NCBI GenBank assembly: GCA_020849935.1
Contig: JADZFJ010000298.1
Coordinates: forward strand, 1 to 6,190
Direction: 5' to 3'
From: Crocinitomix sp.
GTDB taxonomy: Bacteria > Bacteroidota > Bacteroidia > Flavobacteriales_D > Crocinitomicaceae
DNA: 6,190 nt
Part shown: positions 1-6,190 of the stretch, piece after piece
How the letters are laid out: every line of letters begins with the position of its first letter
Position numbering within the stretch: position 1 is the first letter of the stretch
The notes under the pieces: model-generated
What the model saw: only the letters and a program-made list of their open reading frames with translations
Database searches by the model: none
Told to the model about the DNA's origin: nothing
Made by a program: the position numbers and the translations under genes

Positions 1-767
1 CACAAGACAATCATACATTTGTCTGGCGTGGTGAAGAATGGGTGAATATTGGAAGCGGAGATGGTGGTTCATCTGGATTTTTGCCCACACCTGAATTTCC
101 GAATCGCTATTTTTACCAAGCAAATGAAGTTATTGCTGTTAAAAACGTTGATGGACTGGGTGTAGGTATTTATGCGTTTAACGTTTTTCTGAACGATATG
201 CAATGGTTTTTAGGTCAACCAATTTTAGGTGACCCATTAAATATGGAAAAACTTTACAGCGGACATCAGAAGAAGGACGGTGGTCTTATTGGAGCAGGTT
301 TTGTAAGGCATACAATTGGTGAAGAACCATTTATTTATGAGTTCCCAGAAGGTACAAATGAAATTGGTGAAATTGAAGTTTGCGTTGCGAATACTGACCG
401 TATTTATGTAGCAGAAGGCGCAAATAAACCTGATGAAAATGTAAAAAAATTGTGGGTTTCTGATGATAATGGAACGACATTTACCGATATCAGCACAGCT
501 GGCACAATACTTCAAGAAAATGGAACGCCTGCCGCAGCATCTACGCTAGCTGCACTTCTTGATTATAAAAACATCAACAGCATAGAAACTGATCCAACGG
601 ATGAAGTTCGCATTTGGATTGGTTTGTCTAGTTTAAATATTGAATCGGGTGTCTTAACTCCAGGTAGGTTCAGGGTACTTTACTCAGAAGATGGTGGTGA
701 AAATTGGAAGGATTATTCAGCAGGTTTGCCTCCTTTTCCTATTATTTATTTATTTTATAAAAATTAA
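1..767 (+). CDS. N-terminal part (5'-truncated) of secreted BNR/sortilin-like beta-propeller protein
   Basis: No true start is visible. A GTG at 42 could be read as a start, but the frame is open before it (QDNHTFVWRGEEW) and that stretch looks like normal protein, so the gene begins left of the window. Two BNR (Asp-box) motifs of the S-x-D-x-G-x-x-W/F type are seen: SDDNGTTF at bases 459-482 and SEDGGENW at 684-707. Between them comes IETDPTDEVRIWIG, the usual inter-blade strand of sortilin/VPS10-like propellers in secreted Bacteroidota proteins. Such propellers form surface-exposed binding or scaffold modules; no catalytic site is evident and no ligand can be named. The piece ends early at TAA 765-767, in the middle of the propeller, so it is not a natural C-terminus and carries no sorting tail. 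See the whole-gene entry for the link to the downstream half. Confidence 0.8.
   Translation, partial: QDNHTFVWRGEEWVNIGSGDGGSSGFLPTPEFPNRYFYQANEVIAVKNVDGLGVGIYAFNVFLNDMQWFLGQPILGDPLNMEKLYSGHQKKDGGLIGAGFVRHTIGEEPFIYEFPEGTNEIGEIEVCVANTDRIYVAEGANKPDENVKKLWVSDDNGTTFTDISTAGTILQENGTPAAASTLAALLDYKNINSIETDPTDEVRIWIGLSSLNIESGVLTPGRFRVLYSEDGGENWKDYSAGLPPFPIIYLFYKN
765..767 (+). other. In-frame TAA stop codon splitting the propeller gene
   Basis: The stop sits in an AT-rich run (741-767) between FPIIYLFYKN and THDRLFAATDVG. In comparable propellers these strands are separated by about one residue, so the stop seems to replace a single amino acid. Frame is kept across it, which excludes a simple one-base insertion or deletion. 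Confidence 0.8.
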
Positions 768-824
768 ACACACGACCGGCTTTTTGCTGCAACGGATGTA
801 GGGATTTTTTACCGTGAAGCGGGT

Positions 825-3593
825 ATGTCAGAATGGGTTTGTTTTCAAGAAGGAATGCCGGCAACTTTCGCCACTGACCTTGAAATTAATTATTGTACCC
901 AAGAACTTTTTGCTGGGACATTTGGAAGAGGGATTTGGAAAACGCCTATTAATTTACCCGATTCTGAACCAGTGGTTATTACAGATGATTTGACTTGGGG
1001 AGGCACGCAGACCTTTGATCATGATATTATAATTGAATCAGGAAACACCTTAACTTTGACTGGTACTTTAAAAATGGCAGGTTCAAAACATATTATTGTT
1101 GAACAAGGCGCCGAATTAAAAATAAACGGAGGCACTTTAACTAGTGCATGTGATGCATTTTGGGGCGGAGTTATAGTACAAGGCGATTTTTCCTTAGAAC
1201 AAACTTCTACCAACCAAGGTGTAGTAACTTTATTAAATGATGCATTGATAGAAAACGCAACGGTTGGTGTAGCCTTATGGCAACATGGCGATTGGACATC
1301 TACAGGTGGTATAATTTATTCCTCCAATGCTACCTTCAAAAATAATAAAAAGGATGTAGAGTTTATTCAATATACCAACCACAATGGGTATGGCGTTTTG
1401 CCAAATGTAAGTCGATTTACTAATACCACTTTTACTTGGACAGATGACTTTATGGCTGACAATCCTTTGGGGCATGTTACCATGTATTGGGTAGATGGTA
1501 TTCGTTTTAATGCATGTGATTTTATCGATGAACGAACAAGTCCAGCCTCTAGATACCAAACAGATTACGGAAGAAATAATTCGGGAATATATTCATTGGA
1601 TGCACATTATTATGTTTTGGCTGGATGCGAGGATATTTCAGGTTGTACAGGCCCACTTGATACCGATGGCGATGAAATTGATGAAGATGATTGGAAACCG
1701 TGTACGTTTACTAATTTAGATTTTGGAATTTATGCGGCTAATAACGTAACAGAACATGCTATTACTGTGGACAGAGCCGTATTTACGAACAATTTATATG
1801 GCGTACAAATCGTAAATGTAAACGGTCCAGCTATAAATCGTAATCTATTTCAGTACACCAACGATGAAAATAATTTTGAGGATTATACATCTTATGGCAT
1901 TCATTTGCTCAAGTCTGGTGGCATTAAAGTGGAAGAAAATGTGCTAATCAACTCTACATCTTCTAGCTTGGTTGACGGCATTATAGCCGCTAATTTAGGA
2001 GAAACGGAAGAATTACTCTACAAAAATGAATTTACCAATTTGGAATATGCCATTGCTGCGGTTGGGAAAAACAGGTCTTACGATCCATCTGGTACAGAAA
2101 CACCAAAAGGTCTTCAATTTCAATGTAACACAAACGTGGATAACATTTACGATCATTTTGTTATTGGCAGTTTCGCGCCAGGTGCTGAAACTCCTTATTA
2201 TGGTGTAAAAGCACTAAACGGAAGTGCATCAAACCCTTCGGGCAATACCTTTTCTGCATTGAGCGAGGCAATTGATGGTGAACATTATTATAATACTTCT
2301 AACTCCATCAGTTATTTTTATTATAATGGGGAGGACAATGAAGAACCTTTGGATTATTTAGGGGATTTTATTCCAAGTGGAATTGATGTAGTTAATAATT
2401 GCGCAACCCAACTCACTGAATTTCCTTATATTTCCTATTCTGGTTCAGGCATTGCTCCTTACAAAACTGATTTTAATACGGCAAGTTCGGCAATAGCCAC
2501 CAAAAAAGCAGCCTATTCAAGCCTATTAAATGGAGGTAATACTTCGGCGCTTTTAGCTGCCATTGCCAGCATGACAACCTCCAACGCAAGCAGCATCCGT
2601 ACCAATTTGTTAAATACAAGTCCGTATTTAACAGATACCGTGATACGTGCTGCCTTAGATAAATCCAACGCCATTTTTCCAAATTCGTGGGGGTATGAAT
2701 TGGTGATGGAAAACATTGAAGTTGCTTATAATTCCGATTTTATTGATTTTCTATCCACCAAAACCAACCCAATGCCTAGTTGGATGATTGAGGACATTGA
2801 AGATGCAGTAGCAGCGGGCACAAGCACGGACATGTTAATGAAACAAAGTGAATTGGCGGAATTAGAAAAAGTAAAAAGTTATGCGGCCAATCAAATCCTC
2901 CATGCCTTTAAAAATGACACCACAGGGATTGAAATAGATAGTTTGAGATATTGGGTCAACCAAAAAAATGACCTCTTGGTACAAACACGGATTATTGATA
3001 CCTACCTGAATGAAGGAGATTATTCAACAGCAACTACTAAACTTAACGCCTTGGAAAGTGCAATTTCAAGCTATCCAATGCACGTGCAAACGGAATTGAC
3101 GGATTATGTAAGCTACAAAGAAAAAATGGTTGCTTTGCTTTCTTCAGGTTCACCCTTGGATAGTTTGAGTGAGACGGATTATACTTTTGTAGAGGCTCAT
3201 GCCAACGAAAGCGAAGGGATAGCGCGTTACCAAGCACAAGAATTATTGTGTTTCTTTTATGGGAATTGTGCTGACTATGCGGTAGTGTTTCCGCAAACTA
3301 CGCAAAGTATGGCACAAGTTATTCCATCTGAAAAAACGGATATAAAACGAGCGTTTGAGGTGTACCCTAACCCTGCAAAAGATTGGGTAACCATTGTTAC
3401 GCCAGAAGTGGAAGGACAAGCGCAGCTAACCATCACCGATTTAACTGGCCGTGTGATTTTAGTTGAGACGATTTCTAAAAATTTGTTTAATTGGGATACT
3501 AAAACCATGAGTGATGGTACTTACTTAATCACCCTTATTAACCTAACTACAGGTGAACGAATTGGAGCTGAAAAAGTAGTGTTACAACATTAA
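825..3593 (+). CDS. C-terminal part of the same protein: propeller end, beta-helix, helical region and T9SS sorting domain
   Basis: This 922-residue stretch opens at an ATG that is probably an internal methionine: the 19 codons before it are conserved propeller sequence, there is no convincing ribosome site, and no signal peptide follows. Residues 1-45 close the propeller (LFAGTFGRGIWKT, a typical last blade). Residues about 55-525 look like a right-handed beta-helix, with short G/N/T-rich strands such as SGNTLTLTGTLKMAG and DAFWGGVIVQG. An Asp-rich DTDGDEIDEDD loop at residues 279-289 resembles thrombospondin type 3 calcium sites. Residues about 548-825 are predicted mostly helical and contain SPYLTDTVI, a motif I recall from large Bacteroidota beta-helix proteins. 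Residues 844-922 (FEVYPNPAKDW ... DGTYLITL ... EKVVLQH) are a T9SS type A sorting domain (Por_Secre_tail type), which directs export across the outer membrane and is removed or anchored at the surface. An adhesin or extracellular matrix role is inference. Confidence 0.8.
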   Translation: MSEWVCFQEGMPATFATDLEINYCTQELFAGTFGRGIWKTPINLPDSEPVVITDDLTWGGTQTFDHDIIIESGNTLTLTGTLKMAGSKHIIVEQGAELKINGGTLTSACDAFWGGVIVQGDFSLEQTSTNQGVVTLLNDALIENATVGVALWQHGDWTSTGGIIYSSNATFKNNKKDVEFIQYTNHNGYGVLPNVSRFTNTTFTWTDDFMADNPLGHVTMYWVDGIRFNACDFIDERTSPASRYQTDYGRNNSGIYSLDAHYYVLAGCEDISGCTGPLDTDGDEIDEDDWKPCTFTNLDFGIYAANNVTEHAITVDRAVFTNNLYGVQIVNVNGPAINRNLFQYTNDENNFEDYTSYGIHLLKSGGIKVEENVLINSTSSSLVDGIIAANLGETEELLYKNEFTNLEYAIAAVGKNRSYDPSGTETPKGLQFQCNTNVDNIYDHFVIGSFAPGAETPYYGVKALNGSASNPSGNTFSALSEAIDGEHYYNTSNSISYFYYNGEDNEEPLDYLGDFIPSGIDVVNNCATQLTEFPYISYSGSGIAPYKTDFNTASSAIATKKAAYSSLLNGGNTSALLAAIASMTTSNASSIRTNLLNTSPYLTDTVIRAALDKSNAIFPNSWGYELVMENIEVAYNSDFIDFLSTKTNPMPSWMIEDIEDAVAAGTSTDMLMKQSELAELEKVKSYAANQILHAFKNDTTGIEIDSLRYWVNQKNDLLVQTRIIDTYLNEGDYSTATTKLNALESAISSYPMHVQTELTDYVSYKEKMVALLSSGSPLDSLSETDYTFVEAHANESEGIARYQAQELLCFFYGNCADYAVVFPQTTQSMAQVIPSEKTDIKRAFEVYPNPAKDWVTIVTPEVEGQAQLTITDLTGRVILVETISKNLFNWDTKTMSDGTYLITLINLTTGERIGAEKVVLQH
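1659..1691 (+). other. Thrombospondin type 3-like Asp-rich calcium loop coding segment
   Basis: Encodes DTDGDEIDEDD inside the beta-helix part, flanked by cysteines (GCEDISGCTG just before, KPCTF just after). The DxDGDxxDxxD spacing matches the repeats that bind calcium in thrombospondin type 3 and related proteins. Calcium binding is inferred from spacing only. Confidence 0.5.
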
Positions 3594-3602
3594 AAATAAA
3601 AT

Positions 3603-3646
3603 AGATCCAACCTCAAAAACAACTTTTGAGGTTGGATTTCGTTTAT
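3603..3646 (+). terminator. Rho-independent terminator, probably bidirectional
   Basis: A perfect 14-bp stem (arms 3605-3618 and 3624-3637, ATCCAACCTCAAAA and its complement) encloses a 5-base loop, ACAAC. It begins about a dozen bases after the stop of the large gene and is followed by a T-rich run (TTTCGTTTATT). On the other strand the stem is followed by TATTTTATTTTTA, so it could also stop transcription coming from the right. It separates the transcript of the giant gene from the next gene. Confidence 0.85.
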
Positions 3647-3693
3647 TATATGATTAAAAGTAATAAATTAGAACAATAATTATTTAATATAAT

Positions 3694-3751
3694 GCCATTA
3701 CAATATATGTCAAGTCCAATTTTATTGGACTCTTACATATATTGTAATGGC
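3694..3751. repeat. 58-base AT-rich inverted repeat (long hairpin or cruciform)
   Basis: Outer arms of 17 bp are perfect complements (3694-3710 GCCATTACAATATATGT against 3735-3751). After a small internal loop (2 bases against 3) an inner 8-bp stem follows (3713-3720 against 3724-3731) with a 3-base TTT loop. It ends 42 bases before the next start codon. No T-run follows on the plus strand, so it does not look like a standard terminator. It could be an operator, a mobile palindromic repeat, or an mRNA leader structure; the sequence does not decide. Confidence 0.8.
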
Positions 3752-3793
3752 CATTAGATTGATTTCACGACATTTGAAGGTAATTGAACGAGG

Positions 3794-5416
3794 ATGAAAT
3801 GGGTTTTTAAAATACTAATCTTAAATATATTGTTTTTCAATAACGGTATATCATTAGGTCAACCTATTCTCAATGAACGTTATATTATTGACGATGCAAC
3901 ATTTTCTATTTTTGGAAGTGTTATAGCTACTGATTCTTGTTATTATGTTTCAGGAATGCATACTAACACACCTTCGTTATTGGGAAGGAAAGGAAGTTTT
4001 TTGAAATTTAATTTGGACGGTTCAATCAATACCTTGACTGTTATTGAAAATGATACGTTGGGCATTGATATGTGGCAAGGCTACAATTTAATTCAAACCT
4101 TAGATGATAATTTTGCATGTGTTGCAGTTGCCGACGGTACTTCAGAAGTGACAGGGTTTTTATTCGTAAAACTTGCACCCAATGGTGATACCTTGATCAC
4201 AAAATATTTTAATGATTTTTACGATGATACTCACTTAATTGGATTAAACCCTGCCACGCTTATTCAGGTTCCGGATAGCAGTTACTTCGGAACACTTTCT
4301 GTTTTTAGAGAAGATAATTTAATGGGAGGTACGATATTTTATAAATTGGACAAACAGGGAACTCTTTTATTTCACAAAATTTTTTATGGAATCGGTGCTT
4401 CGTATTACCGAGTTTTAAAAGATGATAGTCTCTTAAAATATGATAATAGTACTTTTATTATTGGTTCGATTTTACTTCATACTTCCCCATCCCCAGAAGA
4501 GGAACGCCACCACATGAAGTTAATATTAGTCGACACCTTAGGAGAAATAATTGAAGAACACACGTATTGGGATGATTTATTAGCTCTTGATTGCAATAGC
4601 CTTACCAAAACTGCGGATGGGGGATTGTTGTATTGTGGAAGATACGGAAAATATTTTCCAGAAGATGGAGTGATTGGTTATAAGGCTAGAATTGTGAAAT
4701 TGAATACCGATTTTACAGAGGCTTGGGAAATTGAAGTAGGGAATTTTACTTCTTTTGCATGGGTTGGGTTATTTTCTATTTTACAAGTGAATGAAACGGA
4801 ATACGTAGCAGTTGGTAATCGAACCGGAGAAGTCGGGAGAGCAGGTTTACTCGTTAAATTTAATATTTACGGTGAAAAACTTTGGGAACGACAATATAAA
4901 AAAATTCCACTTTTTGAAGGAGAATTCAATTTTCCAGATCATGTTCTCTACGACGTTGCCCTAACCCCTGATGAAGGTTTTGTAATGGTTGGGCAAGGAA
5001 TAAATTATTACGATGATAACGATGAATTGCCTGGGCAAAAGGCTTGGTTGGTAAAGACAGATAAATACGGTTGTTTAGTGCCCAACTGCCAATATATTGG
5101 CGTAGAAACCGAACCGATTGATACAACAGACACCACCGATACAACCATAGTAATTCCGCCCACACCGCCTGTAACGTGGCTTTTTCCCAACCCCGCCCAT
5201 GAGTTTTTATTTTATTACCATCAACAAGATAATTTTCAACCAGCTACCGCCACCATTTACAGCACCAGTGGGCAATTAGTTCAAAAATGGGAAATCACGG
5301 AAAATGATGTTACTTACGAAATAGATGTTTCTCAATTTGCCGCTGGCACGTATCTCCTAAAAGTGGCGAATCACCTTGGCGAAACCATCCGAACGGAACG
5401 GTTTGTGAAGATTTGA
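3794..5416 (+). CDS. Secreted beta-propeller protein with T9SS type A sorting domain
   Basis: Complete 540-residue protein. The ATG at 3794 is preceded by GAACGAGG, a modest ribosome site, and gives a good Sec signal peptide (MKWVFKILILNILFFNNGIS, cleavage likely around residues 20-23). Residues about 30-433 are built from repeats pairing a '(T/L)xDxGFxxxG' strand with an 'xxVKxxxxGxxLWxxxY' strand: examples are QTLDDNFACVAVADG (101-115), KTADGGLLYCGRY (272-284), GLLVKFNIYGEKLWERQY (351-368), TPDEGFVMVGQG (391-402) and AWLVKTDKYG (417-426). This suggests a six- or seven-bladed propeller. A flexible IDTTDTTDTT linker and a proline stretch (442-459) lead to the sorting domain, residues 462-540 (WLFPNPAHEF ... 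AAGTYLLKVANH ... ERFVKI). The product should go through Sec and T9SS to the surface or medium. No enzymatic residues are recognisable, so the function is unknown; binding or structural work is a guess. It is isolated upstream by a terminator and convergent with the downstream gene. Confidence 0.88.
   Translation: MKWVFKILILNILFFNNGISLGQPILNERYIIDDATFSIFGSVIATDSCYYVSGMHTNTPSLLGRKGSFLKFNLDGSINTLTVIENDTLGIDMWQGYNLIQTLDDNFACVAVADGTSEVTGFLFVKLAPNGDTLITKYFNDFYDDTHLIGLNPATLIQVPDSSYFGTLSVFREDNLMGGTIFYKLDKQGTLLFHKIFYGIGASYYRVLKDDSLLKYDNSTFIIGSILLHTSPSPEEERHHMKLILVDTLGEIIEEHTYWDDLLALDCNSLTKTADGGLLYCGRYGKYFPEDGVIGYKARIVKLNTDFTEAWEIEVGNFTSFAWVGLFSILQVNETEYVAVGNRTGEVGRAGLLVKFNIYGEKLWERQYKKIPLFEGEFNFPDHVLYDVALTPDEGFVMVGQGINYYDDNDELPGQKAWLVKTDKYGCLVPNCQYIGVETEPIDTTDTTDTTIVIPPTPPVTWLFPNPAHEFLFYYHQQDNFQPATATIYSTSGQLVQKWEITENDVTYEIDVSQFAAGTYLLKVANHLGETIRTERFVKI
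5120..5146 (+). repeat. Three 9-base repeats coding Asp-Thr-Thr
   Basis: GATACAACA, GACACCACC and GATACAACC lie in tandem and encode three DTT units at residues 443-451 of the secreted propeller protein. They form the linker between propeller and sorting tail. Synonymous differences between units argue against very recent slippage. Confidence 0.8.
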
Positions 5417-5534
5417 GAAAGCAATACCCCTGACAATAACCTTGCTATGTTTATCAAGCATAAATAATTTCTAATTAATCGCCACGCCTCTCAATACGCA
5501 AGTAATTTAAAAGGTTGTAATGTTTTGGATAAAA
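5417..5534. other. Convergent intergenic spacer without recognised element
   Basis: Lies between the stop codons of two convergent genes. I looked for inverted repeats on both strands and found only 4-bp pairings (for example TGCT...AGCA around 5440-5460), too weak to call a terminator. No ORF or RNA gene is supported. Confidence 0.6.
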
Positions 5535-6134
5535 TTAACCCAGTGCTTTTATTTCTATGTAAGTTAGCCCAGTCAATTGCATAATTAATTCAATCTCCAT
5601 ATTTTTTTTAAGACAATTTTTGGCCATTTCAATTGCTTTATTTTTTTCGGCTTCCTTTCGTAAATTTTCAATTTGTTTGAACTTCGGAACGTATTTAGTG
5701 CTTTTTGCTAATTCATCTAAAAGACCCGAATAAGCGAAGCTTAAAAAGCTTTTGGTAGTTATAATCAAATGGTCGGTTACAAAAGTGTTTACAATAATTC
5801 CCACTTGTATTAAACGGTCTGTTATGTCTTTATCCTCCCACGATGGTTTTAAATCACCGCTTGGGTGGTTGTGTACCAAAATAATACTCACCGCTCGTTT
5901 TTGTAGGGCTAAACTGAAAACTTCCATTGGCTCGACCGTTACCCTGTTAATTGATCCTTTACTGACTAATTCAATAAATAAAATACGGTTATTTGTTGCC
6001 AAACCAACCACCCAAAAATGCTCACGGTCTTGGTCAATTTTATCTTTACGCAATAGTATTTTTTGCATGATGCCGTAAAGGTCGTCAGCGTTAATGATTT
6101 TAATTTTTTCGGCTTCGGTGAGTTCTATACTCAT
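5535..6134 (-). CDS. Short RadC-like JAB/JAMM domain protein with Rpn-like C-terminal tail
   Basis: Complete 199-residue protein on the minus strand, starting at ATG 6134-6132. The JAB (MPN) domain covers about residues 35-145. It has the full JAMM metal signature: H88 and H90 in VHNHPSGD, then S98 and D101, fitting HxH-x7-S-x2-D, with E55 in FIELVSKG as the likely catalytic glutamate. The following DRLIQVGIIVNTFVTDHLII is typical of RadC. Standard RadC proteins are about 220-230 residues with an N-terminal helix-hairpin-helix region. Here only about 35 residues precede the domain and that region is missing, as in short JAB proteins often found in Bacteroidota accessory DNA. Residues about 155-199 are a charged helix followed by AIEMAKNCLKKNMEIELIMQ and LTGLTYIEIKAL, which resembles the tail of Rpn/PD-(D/E)XK transposase-family proteins. 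A metal-dependent hydrolase is likely by family; the substrate is unknown, and the old DNA-repair role of RadC is not established. Confidence 0.88.
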   Translation of the reverse strand: MSIELTEAEKIKIINADDLYGIMQKILLRKDKIDQDREHFWVVGLATNNRILFIELVSKGSINRVTVEPMEVFSLALQKRAVSIILVHNHPSGDLKPSWEDKDITDRLIQVGIIVNTFVTDHLIITTKSFLSFAYSGLLDELAKSTKYVPKFKQIENLRKEAEKNKAIEMAKNCLKKNMEIELIMQLTGLTYIEIKALG

Positions 6135-6149
6135 ATAAATCAGTTTTTA

Positions 6150-6157
6150 CGAAGATA
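6150..6157 (-). promoter_or_regulatory. Possible Bacteroidota -7 promoter box for the RadC-like gene
   Basis: On the minus strand the bases read TATCTTCG, five of six informative positions of the Bacteroidota TAnnTTTG box, ending 15 bases before the ATG. No good TTTG -33 element is seen at the usual distance, so this is a weak call. Confidence 0.3.
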
Positions 6158-6190
6158 CAATTTTACTTTGTTGGGGTTGAATTATGCTAA

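Larger units (their letters stand above)
1..3593 (+). pseudogene. Giant T9SS-secreted propeller/beta-helix protein gene, interrupted by an in-frame stop, 5' end outside window
   Basis: The frame that starts at base 3 is open to the left edge and continues to 3593 with only one stop, TAA at 765-767. Sequence on both sides belongs to one protein: the upstream part ends in a BNR motif followed by a GLPPFPI strand, and the bases after the stop read THDRLFAATDVGIFYREAG, the next strand of the same propeller in proteins of this kind. At least about 1,196 codons are covered. As two pieces the product cannot be secreted normally: any signal peptide lies upstream with the first piece, and the T9SS sorting tail is on the second. 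The rest of the frame is clean and the terminator is intact, so the lesion is either very recent, a sequencing error, or read through. One substitution from a sense codon such as AAA or GAA would explain it. Confidence 0.75.

Noticed and set aside
42..44. GTG as the true start of the first gene
   Set aside because: The frame stays open to base 3 with protein-like sequence before it, there is no ribosome site, and no signal peptide follows for what is part of a T9SS cargo protein.
211..224. Shared stretch TTAGGTCAACC and peptide LGQPIL in the first gene and in the 3794 gene (about 3855)
   Set aside because: The identity is short, and the positions differ in context (propeller interior against signal peptide end), so it looks like coincidence.
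3769..3776. GACATTTG as a Bacteroidota -7 promoter box for the 3794 gene
   Set aside because: It matches five of six informative positions, but no TTTG-like -33 element lies at the right distance, and one such match in AT-rich DNA is expected by chance.
5435..5465. Possible terminator hairpin between the convergent genes
   Set aside because: Only about 4 bp can pair and no T-run follows in either direction.
5752..6078. Plus-strand open frame opposite the RadC-like gene
   Set aside because: It lies wholly antisense to a clearly conserved JAMM protein, and its translation has no recognisable motif.

Overview
The window looks like a chromosomal piece from a low-GC Bacteroidota, probably a marine or environmental relative of Saprospiraceae/Chitinophagales (inference). 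Three things support this. Both plus-strand proteins end in a type IX secretion (T9SS) type A C-terminal sorting domain. The proteins combine BNR propeller, beta-helix and helical regions in a way typical of these bacteria. Starts lack clear Shine-Dalgarno sequences. No rRNA, tRNA, CRISPR array or insertion sequence was seen.

Layout: (1) From the left edge to 3593, plus strand, one very large secreted adhesin-like or surface protein gene. It runs off the left edge and is broken by a single in-frame TAA at 765-767. The two open halves are in the same reading frame, and the 19 codons between the stop and the next ATG still encode conserved propeller sequence, so this is one gene with a nonsense codon. 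The upstream half holds BNR/sortilin-type propeller repeats. The downstream half holds the end of the propeller, a long beta-helix, an alpha-helical region and the sorting tail. (2) 3594-3793 is a 200-base spacer with two strong hairpins: a 14-bp perfect terminator and a separate 58-base AT-rich inverted repeat just before the next gene. (3) 3794-5416, plus strand, is an intact T9SS substrate with a signal peptide, a repeat-built beta-propeller, a DTT-rich linker and a sorting tail. (4) 5417-5534 is a short convergent spacer with no clear element. (5) 5535-6134, minus strand, is a short RadC-like JAB/JAMM protein that lacks the usual N-terminal helix-hairpin-helix region and carries a C-terminal tail resembling the one on Rpn/PD-(D/E)XK transposase-family proteins.

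The two plus-strand genes would send products through the same export route (Sec, then T9SS) to the cell surface or medium, but nothing shows they act together, and the terminator between them argues for separate transcripts. The RadC-like gene is unrelated in function and convergent with them. The observations most worth checking are the nonsense codon in the giant gene, the JAB-plus-tail architecture, and the 58-base inverted repeat.
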